Source: Salinimicrobium catena
GTDB lineage: Bacteria; Bacteroidota; Bacteroidia; Flavobacteriales; Flavobacteriaceae
Length of the DNA: 64,000 nucleotides
NCBI RefSeq assembly: GCF_900102915.1
Contig: NZ_FNGG01000003.1
Coordinates: 62,001 to 126,000, forward strand
Direction of reading: 5' to 3'
The notes under the pieces: model-generated
The model's database searches: none
Seen by the model: only the letters and a program-made list of their open reading frames with translations
Told to the model about the DNA's origin: nothing
Position numbers and translations under genes: made by a program
Shown here: positions 19,961 to 29,062 of the stretch, one piece after another
Position numbering within the stretch: the first letter of the stretch is position 1
How the letters are laid out: every line of letters starts with the position of its first letter

Positions 19961-20058
19961 TATACTCTTGTTTAGCCGATAATGAAGTTAGGGAAATTTT
20001 ATGTAAAAAACTGATTTTCACTTTTTTCACTCAACCTCTTAGATAAAAATAATATGAA

Positions 20059-20076
20059 ATAACTCGGTTGAGTTAT
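20059..20076. promoter_or_regulatory. small inverted repeat in the divergent promoter region
   Basis: ATAACTC (20059-20065) and GAGTTAT (20070-20076) flank GGTT in the 304-base gap between the DUF7793/AraC genes and the divergent synthase gene. It is a possible operator; nothing else stands out in the gap. Confidence 0.3.
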
Positions 20077-20264
20077 AGATGACGGAGTTTGATTTGTTCT
20101 AAAGGTATTTAATATCAAAGAAGACTTGTCAAGAAGAGAAATTTTGTCATAAAGGGATAACTACTTGCCTGTAAGGTATTCAGTTTTCAGTACAAAGGGA
20201 GGATAAAGAGATTTGCTGAGCAGGATTAATTAGATTCATAGTATGAACTTAAAACTCTGTACAA

Positions 20265-22679
20265 ATGGCTAAAATCAGACAAAACAATTTTCTGGATACT
20301 GTTGATGAGGTATTCACCAGTGCAAGGAAAGCAGGGGTTTTGCATTTGCACGCAGAAGGAGACCATTTTTCCGGTCGAACCATTCAAATTAATGGTAAAT
20401 CTCATTTCCATTTTGGTACCACTGGCTATTTAGGGTTAGAACAGGATCAGCGATTGAAGGAGGCGGCAATTCGAGCGATTGAGCAGTACGGCACTCAATT
20501 CCCATTGTCAAAAAGTTATATTTCGCATCCCCTTTACTCCAGTTTAGAGGAGAGAGTAGGGGTTATGTATGACACTCCAGTAATTATTACTAAAAACAGC
20601 ACCCTGGGACATTTAGCGGTTATTCCCACGGCCGTTCGTGATGAAGATGGGGTGATCCTGGATCATCAGGTTCATTGGAGTGTACAGAATGCGACCAGTT
20701 TATTAAAGACCAGAGGTGTTCCGGTAGAAATGATAAGACATAACAATCTGGAGATGCTGGAGGATAAGATCAGACAGCTTTCCAATAAGTGTCAAAAGGT
20801 CTGGTATATGGCCGACGGGGTGTATTCGATGTATGGTGATTATGCTCCAGTAGAAGAGCTTATGGAATTGTCAAAGAAGTATCCACAGCTACACATTTAT
20901 TTTGATGACGTTCACGGGATGAGCTGGAACGGAGAGAATGGTACGGGGTATATTAAATGTGTACTGAAGGATCTGCCTGAAAATGTACTTCTTTTTGGCA
21001 CCCTGAGTAAGACCTTTGGAGCGAGTGGTGCCGTGGCCATTTCTACTGATAAAAAACTTTATTCAAAGATCAAGACCTTCGGAGGACCTCTTACTTTTTC
21101 AGCCCAGTTGGAGCCGGCTTCAGTAGGGGCGGCAATAGCTTCAGCAAATATTCATCTGTCACCGGAAATTTACAACCTTCAGGCCGAGTTACAGGCAGGA
21201 ATTGGATACTTCAATAAACTTTTGGATAAGACTGAGCTTCCCCTGATCAATAAGAATACCTCTCCTGTTTTTTACATCGGAACCGGAATGCCTGTTACCG
21301 GGTATAATTTCGTGCAACGTTTATTAAAAGAAGGTTTCTATGTAAACCTGGGTATTTATCCAGCAGTGCCTGTTAAAAATACAGGAGTAAGAATTACCAT
21401 CTCAAGGCACAATAAAGCAAGTGATATAAAAGCTCTAGTAGAGGCTATGGAATACCACCATCCTAAAGCTTTGGAGGAAACAGCCACTAACCTGACAAAA
21501 GTGCGGAAAGCTTTCAGAATGCCGGTTAAAACTGAGATGACTAAAATTGAAATTTCACCAGGTATGAAGTTGGAGATTTTTGATTCCATTGAGAAGATTT
21601 CCAAAGAAACCTGGAACAGCCTGTTCAGCGGGAAAGGGGTGCTCGATTGGGAAGGACAGCTTTTTCTTCAGAATGTTTTTAGCGGTCACGAACAGAATGA
21701 ATACAACTGGAACTTTCTTTATGCCGTTATTCGGGATGTGAAAGACACCATAATCTTGGCCGCTCCAATAACTATAGCGTTATGGAAGGATGATCTGTTA
21801 GCCCAGGCGTCTACCTCTCTAAAAGTTGAGGGAATGAGACAGCAGCAAGGTAAATATTATCTTACCTCCCGTGTGCTGAGTCTGGGATCTATGTTTACTG
21901 AAGGAGATCATCTTTATTTAAATGAGAACCATCCCGAAAGAGAAAAGGCACTCGGACTTTTGGTTGATAAAATGGAAGAGTGGGAATCTGAGACATCAAT
22001 GATCGTTTTGAGAGATTTTGATGCAGATACCCCTCTTAACAACTTTTTCCATGACCGTGGTTTTGTGAAGGCTAATATGCCGGATTGTTGTTTTTTTGAA
22101 GATTTTTCCTGGGAGGGTAGGGGAGATTTTTCTTCTGTACTATCCAAAAAATCCAGGAGGCATTTTTATAAAGATATTAAACCTTATGAGGAACTTGTTG
22201 TGGTAGAGGTGATAGAAAAAGTTCCTGAAGAATATTTAACTCATTTTCTAAAACTATATGAGAACGTAAGGCAGAATAATCCCGGGCTCAACACCTTTCC
22301 TTTTCCACCCAAATTATTCGCAGAAATGAATGGGCATCCTAACTGGGAATTTATTTGTCTAAGTTTAAAACAAGACAAGGATAGGCGTGGTGATCTGGCC
22401 GGGGTAATGTTTTGTTATAAAAATTCCGGCAAAACTTATGTTCCGAGCTTTGTAGGTATGGATTATGACTGCACTGACGATTTTAGTATCTACAGGCAAC
22501 TTCTTTATCATACTATCCTCCGAGCTAAAGAGCTTGAATTTGAACGGATAGATTTTGGTCTAACCGCTTCATTTGAAAAGAAGAAGTTAGGTGCTAAGGT
22601 GAAATCTAAAGTTTGTTATATCCAGGCCAAGGATAATTTTTCACTGGAACTCCTTGAGACCCTACAGAATAGTAGATAA
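20265..22679 (+). CDS. alpha-oxoamine-synthase-like / BioF2-type acyltransferase fusion
   Basis: An 804-residue two-domain protein. Residues about 30-410 are a class II PLP aminotransferase fold of the alpha-oxoamine synthase family: the DDVHG motif (214-218) and the PLP-binding Lys in GTLSKTFG (K249). Residues about 440-800 resemble a BioF2/FemAB-like N-acyltransferase ('KSRRHFYKDIKPYEE', 'RIDFGLTASFEKKKLGAK'). Alpha-oxoamine synthases condense an amino acid with an acyl-CoA, and the second domain could N-acylate the product. A combined enzyme would suit synthesis of a sphingolipid- or sulfonolipid-like lipid. That function is inference, not shown. It directly precedes rteC. Confidence 0.75.
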   Translation: MAKIRQNNFLDTVDEVFTSARKAGVLHLHAEGDHFSGRTIQINGKSHFHFGTTGYLGLEQDQRLKEAAIRAIEQYGTQFPLSKSYISHPLYSSLEERVGVMYDTPVIITKNSTLGHLAVIPTAVRDEDGVILDHQVHWSVQNATSLLKTRGVPVEMIRHNNLEMLEDKIRQLSNKCQKVWYMADGVYSMYGDYAPVEELMELSKKYPQLHIYFDDVHGMSWNGENGTGYIKCVLKDLPENVLLFGTLSKTFGASGAVAISTDKKLYSKIKTFGGPLTFSAQLEPASVGAAIASANIHLSPEIYNLQAELQAGIGYFNKLLDKTELPLINKNTSPVFYIGTGMPVTGYNFVQRLLKEGFYVNLGIYPAVPVKNTGVRITISRHNKASDIKALVEAMEYHHPKALEETATNLTKVRKAFRMPVKTEMTKIEISPGMKLEIFDSIEKISKETWNSLFSGKGVLDWEGQLFLQNVFSGHEQNEYNWNFLYAVIRDVKDTIILAAPITIALWKDDLLAQASTSLKVEGMRQQQGKYYLTSRVLSLGSMFTEGDHLYLNENHPEREKALGLLVDKMEEWESETSMIVLRDFDADTPLNNFFHDRGFVKANMPDCCFFEDFSWEGRGDFSSVLSKKSRRHFYKDIKPYEELVVVEVIEKVPEEYLTHFLKLYENVRQNNPGLNTFPFPPKLFAEMNGHPNWEFICLSLKQDKDRRGDLAGVMFCYKNSGKTYVPSFVGMDYDCTDDFSIYRQLLYHTILRAKELEFERIDFGLTASFEKKKLGAKVKSKVCYIQAKDNFSLELLETLQNSR

Positions 22680-22731
22680 CCTATTGAAGTACATCAGCTC
22701 CCCATCCAGTTTTTCAATCCCTCAAATTGAT

Positions 22732-23571
22732 ATGAAGAATTTTGCCGGAGTCATGAAAGAATTTGACCAGGAAATCTCAGCGTTACTAGAGTCTCCTGTT
22801 CAACAAGTAAAAGTTACCCATAAAGGAATAAGCCTCTGTAATAAAGTTTTATCCAATCTAAAGGAACAAATAGACCAGCAGGATTTTGAGTCGGTAGAGG
22901 AAGAGATCCATTTCTTTAAAGAAGTGAAACCGGCGGTAATGAGCTACCTGATCTATTTCACAGAAGTACGTTCTTGTGAGATAAGAAAACCCAAGGCCGG
23001 AGTAAATTTTCAGATTAGGTTTTTTGAAAAGGAGATCAAGAAGGTTAATAAATTCTTTTACAGGAACATCGATTTCTCTCATTACATGGAGCTCGGGCAC
23101 AATTATCTTGATCACCAGCTGTTCACGCGCAACTATAAAGAAAATTTTCCTTTTACCCCCTTGGTCAATTATTACCAATTTCCGGAATTCTCTACATCTC
23201 ATGATATGCTTTGGTCAAAGATCAAGGCGATGCATAAGTTTCTTCACTATATCAGAAAAGCCCTGGAAGATCTTCGGCCAGGACATAACTATTTTTCTCC
23301 TGAAAGGAAACATCCTGTTTTACTGTGGACTTCTTCAAAAACAGCCCTTACAGAATTGATCTATGCTCTGTATTCTGATGGCGCACTTAATCATGGTGCA
23401 GCTGATCTCAATACCATCACCACCTCATTTGAGGATTTCTTCAATGTAAAGCTCGATAATGTCTACAAAACCTATTCAGAAATAAAAGCTCGTAAAGGGA
23501 GTAAGACAAAATTCCTGGAAGAGTTAATGGTTAATCTTCAACACAAAATGAACAAAGAGGACAGTATCTAA
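22732..23571 (+). CDS. rteC: RteC-like regulator of ICE excision
   Basis: A 279-residue protein with RteC features: 'VEEEIHFFKEVKPAVMSYLIYFTEVRSCEIRKP' near residues 60-95, then 'EIKKVNKFFYRNIDFSHYMELGHNYLDHQLFTRNY' and a C-terminal 'SKTALTELIYALYSDGALNHGAAD...' that would bind DNA. In CTnDOT, RteC activates the excision operon by binding inverted half-sites upstream of it. Here an excisionase-type gene lies downstream and a 10-bp inverted repeat sits between them. The ATG at 22732 is chosen over an in-frame position within the preceding gene. Confidence 0.85.
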   Translation: MKNFAGVMKEFDQEISALLESPVQQVKVTHKGISLCNKVLSNLKEQIDQQDFESVEEEIHFFKEVKPAVMSYLIYFTEVRSCEIRKPKAGVNFQIRFFEKEIKKVNKFFYRNIDFSHYMELGHNYLDHQLFTRNYKENFPFTPLVNYYQFPEFSTSHDMLWSKIKAMHKFLHYIRKALEDLRPGHNYFSPERKHPVLLWTSSKTALTELIYALYSDGALNHGAADLNTITTSFEDFFNVKLDNVYKTYSEIKARKGSKTKFLEELMVNLQHKMNKEDSI

Positions 23572-23586
23572 TCTTCGTGCTTTTTC

Positions 23587-23729
23587 CGTACTACGAAAAC
23601 TCAGGACTCTTCAAAAAACCAATGGGAGAGAAGAATTACCTCTGAAATTCTTGAATAAACGCTCAGTATCTCGCGAATCCAGGCACTAAGAATCCTAAAA
23701 ATAGGAAAGTTAAAATTTATCGTAGTACG
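23587..23729. promoter_or_regulatory. inverted repeat upstream of the excisionase gene
   Basis: CGTACTACGA (23587-23596) and TCGTAGTACG (23720-23729) are perfect inverted copies 123 bases apart in the rteC-xis gap. A second pair, TATTCCT (23785-23791) and AGGAATA (23806-23812), lies just before the xis start. Both are candidate binding sites for RteC or the excisionase. Confidence 0.45.
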
Positions 23730-23829
23730 AGTCATCTTGTGAAACAAAGTGAATCATTCCCTCCATCTTCGTAGCAAATAACACTATTCCTTCCTTTTTA
23801 ATACCAGGAATATTAAAACCTTATTTGTT

Positions 23830-24105
23830 ATGCCAACATCTATTATTACTACAGATGATCTCAGAGAGTTCAAGATGGAGCTTATAGAGGAGATCAAAGA
23901 ATTAATGACCCAGAAAGCAGGAGTCACTATGAAGAAATGGTTGAAGTCAACAGACGTCATGGAGATGTTGAAGATCAGTCCGGGAACACTTCAAAATTTA
24001 CGTGTCAATGGCACCCTTCCCTATACTAAGATTGGTGGCCTGATTTATTACGACGCTTCGGAAATCGAGCGGGTGATGGAAGAGAACCGGGTGCTGAATT
24101 CCTGA
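23830..24105 (+). CDS. excisionase-type HTH protein
   Basis: A 91-residue protein with a basic, helical N-terminus and a MerR/Xis-like winged helix ('WLKSTDVMEMLKISPGTLQNLRVNGTLPYTKIGGLIYYDASEIERVM', about 37-85). This is the helix_turn_helix_17 form used by Bacteroidota ICE excision operons. It is followed after 4 bases by the replication-like gene, so it heads a likely operon through the DnaC-like gene. Confidence 0.85.
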   Translation: MPTSIITTDDLREFKMELIEEIKELMTQKAGVTMKKWLKSTDVMEMLKISPGTLQNLRVNGTLPYTKIGGLIYYDASEIERVMEENRVLNS

Positions 24106-24109
24106 ACCT

Positions 24110-24778
24110 ATGGAAGTGAATTACATCCAGCATCTGAATAAGGTCTTCAGACGGTTTTCCAACGACGAAAATCTCAAAGCAGTGCAAATAAGTCTGTATA
24201 TGGCGCTCTTCCAGATGTGGAACATGGCCCACTTTCCAGAGATACTGTATGTAAACCGACAGGAAGTTATGAGAACATCCAAAATAGGATCCCTTAAAAC
24301 TTATCACAGAGGCTTGTGGTACTTAAATGACAGAAGGTACATTCGGTATTTCCCTTCCCACGATCCGCAGGTGGGAAGCCGGATAAAGCTGTTAATCTTT
24401 AAAGAAAAGCGGTTAGGTAAAAAGGGAACAACTAAAGACACAACTACAGGAATAACCAGGGAACATCAAGAGGAACAAGTAGTACCTCCTTTTATAAACT
24501 GTAATAAACAATTAAAAACATTAGCTAAACCACCCAGCTCAGAAAATGTTGTGGTTGATTTTTTCAAACGTAAAAAGTGGCCCGAAATAGAAGCTAGAAA
24601 ATTTTTTAACCACTATAAATCTACCGGCTGGAAAATAGGGGGAAAGGCAAAGATTCATGATTGGGAGGCGGCGGCTGAAAATTGGATGATAAAAGCGGGT
24701 GAAAGAAAAAGAGATTTTTTCAAAGATCCTGAAAATTTAAAAACTTCAAAATTCAAAAATTATGGAGAACCCTTATGA
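24110..24778 (+). CDS. ICE replication-like protein
   Basis: A 222-residue protein. The N-terminal ~110 residues look like a winged-helix replication or transcription domain ('LKAVQISLYMALFQMWNMAHFPEILYVNRQEVMRTSKIGSLKTYHRGLWYL'). The C-terminal part has the 'FFNHYKSTGWKIGGKAKIHDWEAAAENWM' pattern seen in phage and ICE replication proteins that recruit a helicase loader. Its stop overlaps the start of the DnaC-like gene by 17 bases, so they are coupled. A role in ICE plasmid-like replication is inferred from context. Confidence 0.65.
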   Translation: MEVNYIQHLNKVFRRFSNDENLKAVQISLYMALFQMWNMAHFPEILYVNRQEVMRTSKIGSLKTYHRGLWYLNDRRYIRYFPSHDPQVGSRIKLLIFKEKRLGKKGTTKDTTTGITREHQEEQVVPPFINCNKQLKTLAKPPSSENVVVDFFKRKKWPEIEARKFFNHYKSTGWKIGGKAKIHDWEAAAENWMIKAGERKRDFFKDPENLKTSKFKNYGEPL

Positions 24779-25418
24779 GATTAGAGAGGGCGGAGTAGTG
24801 TATAATCTGGGAAAAATTCATGGAAAGCAGATCGTCTATGATTTTTCAAAGATCCTGGATTACCTCCAGGTAAAAGGGAAATTAATGTTTGGGGAGCACT
24901 TCAGGATCCATGAAGAAGATCGTGGAATCTTACTAAAGTTAAGTAATTATTTTATCCGGAATGTGGAGAGTTGTAAGAAGTACGAAATAGATCTAAAGAA
25001 GGGAATTCTTTTATCAGGCCCGGTGGGGTGTGGTAAGACCAGCATTATGCGGCTACTGAAATTTATCACTCCCTTTCAGCGTCCTTATGAAGTGATCTCT
25101 ACCAGGAATATAGTTTTTGGGTTTAATCACATCGGATTCAAAACGGTGGAGGATTACGGGAGCAGTGGTTACTTCTGTTTTGACGATCTGGGAGTAGAAC
25201 CCCGGGGCAGGTACTTCGGCAAAGATTGCGAAGTAATGGGTGAGATCTTGCTGTCCAGACATGAGCTGTTTCAGAGATATAAAGTGAAGACTCATATTAC
25301 TACCAATCTAAGTGCTACCGAACTGGAAGAACGATACGGGCAAAGGGTAAGGAGCAGAATGCGAGAGCTTTTCAATCTCTTAGCCTTTGATGCCAATGCA
25401 AAAGACAAAAGAAAATAA
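24762..25418 (+). CDS. DnaC-like AAA ATPase
   Basis: A 218-residue ATPase with Walker A SGPVGCGKTS (about 84-93) and Walker B YFCFDDLGVEP (about 134-144). The C-terminal 'RVRSRMRELFNLLAFDANAKDKRK' holds an arginine-rich end. The pattern fits helicase loaders and IstB/DnaC-like ATPases. It overlaps the preceding replication-like gene. On an ICE it would load a helicase or assist ICE DNA replication; the exact partner is unknown. Confidence 0.8.
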   Translation: MENPYEIREGGVVYNLGKIHGKQIVYDFSKILDYLQVKGKLMFGEHFRIHEEDRGILLKLSNYFIRNVESCKKYEIDLKKGILLSGPVGCGKTSIMRLLKFITPFQRPYEVISTRNIVFGFNHIGFKTVEDYGSSGYFCFDDLGVEPRGRYFGKDCEVMGEILLSRHELFQRYKVKTHITTNLSATELEERYGQRVRSRMRELFNLLAFDANAKDKRK

Positions 25419-25430
25419 AAACCAAGGATC

Positions 25431-26540
25431 ATGAAAATAGCAAGTTACAATATTGAAAACATTTTTCACCGGGATTCATCCCTTGTGAAAAGGACTCTTA
25501 ATGAATCAATCAACATGTGGGTAGAGGAATTTGAGCAGTTGATGTGCAAATCCCCACGTGGAGGAAATGAAATTGCAAGAATGCGCGAATTATCTTTCCT
25601 GCTCGGATTCCATAAATCGGCTTTTGAGCCCTTTGTGGTTATGCGCCGGAAAGCCGGAGAATTGTACCTGCGGAAAAAGAACTTTCAACCCGAAAACCGA
25701 GCGGTTCCCATGAGTGGCTGGAGCGGTTGGGTAAAAGTAAATTCCAAACCTATTTACGATCAAGCGGTTCAGAATAAGGCTAGAGTGATTGCTGAAATTA
25801 ATCCAGACATACTCATACTACAGGAGGTAGAGGACAGGCAGTCCCTTCTTGATTTCAACAAGCACTACCTACCAGAAGGAGTAAGGTTTTCTAATATCCT
25901 GATGATTGATGGCAATGACCGAGAAGGAAGAGGATTAGCATTAATGACTAAAGAAGGGTATGAGGTAACCAGTATCAACAGCTATGCGAATGTTCGACGA
26001 AATGGCAAGTTTCTTTTTGATAAAGATGTTCAAGAATATAATGTAACCTGTCCTAAGGGGTACCAACTTTCAGTTTTTGGGCTTCACCTGCAGGATGTTA
26101 TAATGCATAAAGAAAGTGGGGATGAGATTAGAAAGCAACAAGCCAGGAAGGTCAGGGAGATCGTTATGAAAGAATTACAAAACGGAAAGAATATTGTTGT
26201 GGCTGGAACTTTGAATAAACCTTCTTACTGCGATTCTCTTTCTCCAGTACTGAGGGAAACAGAATTAAAAGATGTTAAAAGACATATCAGCTTTAATGTG
26301 GATTTGGATGAAGGAAAAGACGCTGAATATTTTAGCTTAGGGGCTTATCGAATGGGGGTGAACCTGAAGCAAAAAGACTACTTGCTTTCCTCTCCTCAAA
26401 TCTTCTCTAAAATAAAAAGATCGGGTTTGAACCGGAAAGGAATTTGGCCAGAGAGAAAAAGACAATGGACCTGTTATGATACCCTACATGGACAAGCGCA
26501 TCAGGCGAGTTCTCATCCTGCACTTTGGATGGAGTTTTAG
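25431..26540 (+). CDS. endonuclease/exonuclease/phosphatase-fold protein
   Basis: A 369-residue protein with the EEP fold landmarks: 'IASYNIENIF' at the N-terminus and 'ILILQEVED' with the metal-binding Glu near residue 128. A block where most members have GDFN reads here VAGTLNKPSY, and the final S-D-H reads SSHPALW. The two Asp residues usually needed for catalysis are therefore replaced. It follows the DnaC-like gene by 12 bases and may belong to the same operon. This is either an inactive or an altered-mechanism relative, or a subfamily with different catalytic residues. Confidence 0.75.
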   Translation: MKIASYNIENIFHRDSSLVKRTLNESINMWVEEFEQLMCKSPRGGNEIARMRELSFLLGFHKSAFEPFVVMRRKAGELYLRKKNFQPENRAVPMSGWSGWVKVNSKPIYDQAVQNKARVIAEINPDILILQEVEDRQSLLDFNKHYLPEGVRFSNILMIDGNDREGRGLALMTKEGYEVTSINSYANVRRNGKFLFDKDVQEYNVTCPKGYQLSVFGLHLQDVIMHKESGDEIRKQQARKVREIVMKELQNGKNIVVAGTLNKPSYCDSLSPVLRETELKDVKRHISFNVDLDEGKDAEYFSLGAYRMGVNLKQKDYLLSSPQIFSKIKRSGLNRKGIWPERKRQWTCYDTLHGQAHQASSHPALWMEF

Positions 26541-26718
26541 CAAGAAAGATTTTTGGAGTGATGGAATCATTAGCTCATTTCCCAAAGAGGTACAGGTTCC
26601 AATGCATCTTAATAAAAAATTGTAGAAGACATGTCAAGTTAATTTTATTAATAATTTCATCAAAAACGTTAACATATTTTTGAAAAGCACTTTATTTTGA
26701 GGGTTAAAACAGAGGTTA

Positions 26719-26838
26719 TTGATAAAAAGACATTCTAAGACAGTGGATTTCCTGAAGAAAGGATTATTAGTATACAAAATCCTTATTGTAATAGGAACTG
26801 CAGGTTTTATTATTTGGATACTTCAGGAGGTTTTCTGA
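26719..26838 (+). CDS. possible 39-residue membrane peptide
   Basis: A TTG-initiated frame encodes a basic head (IKRHSKTVDFLKK), one hydrophobic helix (LLVYKILIVIGTAGFIIWIL) and a stop right before the end of the convergent SRAP gene. Such mini-membrane proteins occur in Flavobacteriia, but nothing else supports translation. The remaining part of the 300-base gap holds no other signal. Confidence 0.3.
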   Translation: MIKRHSKTVDFLKKGLLVYKILIVIGTAGFIIWILQEVF

Positions 26839-26841
26839 ACA

Positions 26842-27459
26842 TCATAATTTTGTGCCCATTAGTTCCACCTCATAAGGAAAAGCGAAATTTTCTATGTTAC
26901 TACCTCCCAAATACAGCCCAAGATCCTTTTGCCTCAACACTATGGGCATTCTTTTTTTATTGTTGTGGATTTTGCTCATCAACTCATTGGCTTTAGTGGT
27001 AAGGATGGAGTAGGAGTTCACCTGAGCACCAGTGTCAGGTTTCTTCCAGATCGCGTATATACCTGCAAAAGCGAATACTTCCTGATCTTTAGGCTTGATC
27101 AGAAATTTCTGTTTATTTTTTCCCCTCGAATCGAGCCATTGCCATTCATAGTAACCATTTGCAATTACCAAACATCGATTGTCAACTGAATCTCTAAAGG
27201 CTGGTTTTTCTTTACAGGTTTCAACCATGGAATTAAGAGTCATCTTTTCAATACCTACATCTTTAGCCCAATGGGGAATCAAGCCCCATTTGAAAAATAA
27301 TATTTCTTCTGGCTCCTGGTCTGCAATTACCGGAGTATACGGAAAGTCGAAAGCATTAATCTCTTTTTGAGGTTTATATTCTTCAGGATTAAGAAAGGTG
27401 GCCTCAAAAGTCTCCTCGATACTTTGTAGACTGGCGTTCAATTTGGTTCTGTAGCACAT
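26842..27459 (-). CDS. SRAP/YedK-HMCES family protein
   Basis: A 205-residue protein starting Met-Cys; Cys2 forms the DNA-protein crosslink with abasic sites in single-stranded DNA in this family. Other landmarks are 'WGLIPHWAKD', 'NSMVET', the catalytic Glu in GYYEW (about residue 103) and the His in IHNNKKRMPIVL. The length is usual for bacterial members. Frequent carriage on mobile elements and phages suggests protection of single-stranded DNA, which would make sense for an ICE transferring as single strands. It is transcribed alone on the minus strand. Confidence 0.92.
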   Translation of the reverse strand: MCYRTKLNASLQSIEETFEATFLNPEEYKPQKEINAFDFPYTPVIADQEPEEILFFKWGLIPHWAKDVGIEKMTLNSMVETCKEKPAFRDSVDNRCLVIANGYYEWQWLDSRGKNKQKFLIKPKDQEVFAFAGIYAIWKKPDTGAQVNSYSILTTKANELMSKIHNNKKRMPIVLRQKDLGLYLGGSNIENFAFPYEVELMGTKL

Positions 27460-27781
27460 AAACTAAAGGTAGCCATAAATCCGATAATACTTTATCAAAA
27501 TATAGAAGTTGCCTTTCATTTCCTCCCTCATTTCTTTAGCTGTTCTGCCTTTAATGGAAAAGAACAGAGGAGACACCTATGTATTCTTACTTTGAGATTT
27601 CAGAAAATCCTTTAACGAATAAAATTCTTCGCCTCGACTTTTGCGTTTTTATCCTATAATGATAAATAGTCTGCTATAAAAAGTATAGGGTGTAGACTTC
27701 CAGATTGGTTGTAAATGTACTGATGGTTTATCATTATTAAGAAGAATTTTCAGGAATTATGGCGGGATAAACCTTCAGTAG
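27460..27781. other. gene-free gap, nothing recognised
   Basis: The 322 bases between the SRAP start and the ClC stop contain no convincing frame, repeat or terminator. Confidence 0.6.
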
Positions 27782-29062
27782 CTATGGAAGGTTGAAATTG
27801 GGATCTTTTTGTGAAGAGATAAACGGTATTCTTGGTGCCAGGAAATATCCGGTAAGGCTGGCAAACAAAATAGGAATAAAATAATTGAAGCCGGTTAGAG
27901 TAGCCAATAAGATTGTAGTACTCATGGGTGTCCTTGTTACGCAAACATTAATCGCTGCCATACAGGCAACTATGGCGAGTGATACGTTTGTGGATGGAAA
28001 AAGGTTATGAATGATCAAGCCAAGAGTAGTGCCGACAAAAAATAAGGGAATGATAAATCCTCCTCTCCATCCCGAAGTGACAGTGATCGCAATAGCAACG
28101 ATCTTTAGAATAAAGACAGTGATTAGTAAATCTAATGAAAATGATTGTGCCAGCAGGTCATTAATGGTATGATGGCCAAAGTACCTGGTGAGGGGAAAAT
28201 AAAAAGCAATTGTACCCAGGATCAGGCCGCCGGTCAAGGTCTTATAATAAATGGGGAGCTTAAATTTCCCAAACATTGTTTTAAATGATTTGGTGCAAAT
28301 TATAAAGAGCCAGCCAGCAGCAGTAGCTACCACACCAAAAATAACAGCATAAGCAAAGTCATATTTGTCTTCCATCTGATACGAGGGAAGATCCCAGATC
28401 GGCCCCAGGCCAAGATGTATGATCAGGGCAAAGATGATATAGCTAAAGCAACTGGCCACAAATGCCGGGATTAGGGCTTTATAATACATCGCCGAATATC
28501 TATGGTGCAGGATCTCTAAAGAAAAGAGGCTGCCACCCAGGGGTGCACCAAAAAGGGCAGTAAATCCCGATGCCATTCCTGCAATACTAAGCGATCGCAG
28601 TTCTTCTCCCTTTAGTCTCAGCATTTTACCCAGCCAGCTTCCTGTTGATCCGGTCACCTGTACCAGGGGAGCTTCGGGGCCAAGACTTCCTCCTGATGCC
28701 ACGCACAGCAAGGAGGACAAGATCATGGACAGGTTGTTCTTTGGATCTAATATCCCTTTATTAAACCGTATGTTATTAACAATCAAATTGATCTCCCCGG
28801 GGTCTCCTATCAGGTGAATGATGAGACCTGCTAAGAATCCAGCTATGGCCATGGTGGGGATGACCTGCCATCCTTCAAAAAAGGCTAAACCATGTGTGAG
28901 AAGTTCCAGAACTATCCAGTATAGCCCTGATATCACTCCGCCGATGACCCCTAACAGCGCCCATAAGAAGAAGGTTCTATTTAAGACCAAAGGATTAAAT
29001 TTCAGAGGTCGATCAAGAATGTCTAAAAAGGAGATCCACTTTCTTCTGGTGCTTGTTTTCAC
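27782..29062 (-). CDS. ClC-family chloride channel/transporter
   Basis: A 426-residue membrane protein with about ten helices. It carries ClC signatures 'GGSLGPEAPLVQVTGSTGSWLG' (GxxGPE, about residues 123-144) and 'GWRGGFIIPLFFVGTTLG' (GxFxP). It lacks the C-terminal CBS domains of larger members. ClC proteins either conduct chloride or exchange it for protons; the usual glutamates were not resolved here. The start is the GTG at 29062. It lies downstream of the NhaC-family gene on the same strand but behind that gene's terminator, so it is probably transcribed on its own. Confidence 0.88.
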   Translation of the reverse strand: MKTSTRRKWISFLDILDRPLKFNPLVLNRTFFLWALLGVIGGVISGLYWIVLELLTHGLAFFEGWQVIPTMAIAGFLAGLIIHLIGDPGEINLIVNNIRFNKGILDPKNNLSMILSSLLCVASGGSLGPEAPLVQVTGSTGSWLGKMLRLKGEELRSLSIAGMASGFTALFGAPLGGSLFSLEILHHRYSAMYYKALIPAFVASCFSYIIFALIIHLGLGPIWDLPSYQMEDKYDFAYAVIFGVVATAAGWLFIICTKSFKTMFGKFKLPIYYKTLTGGLILGTIAFYFPLTRYFGHHTINDLLAQSFSLDLLITVFILKIVAIAITVTSGWRGGFIIPLFFVGTTLGLIIHNLFPSTNVSLAIVACMAAINVCVTRTPMSTTILLATLTGFNYFIPILFASLTGYFLAPRIPFISSQKDPNFNLP

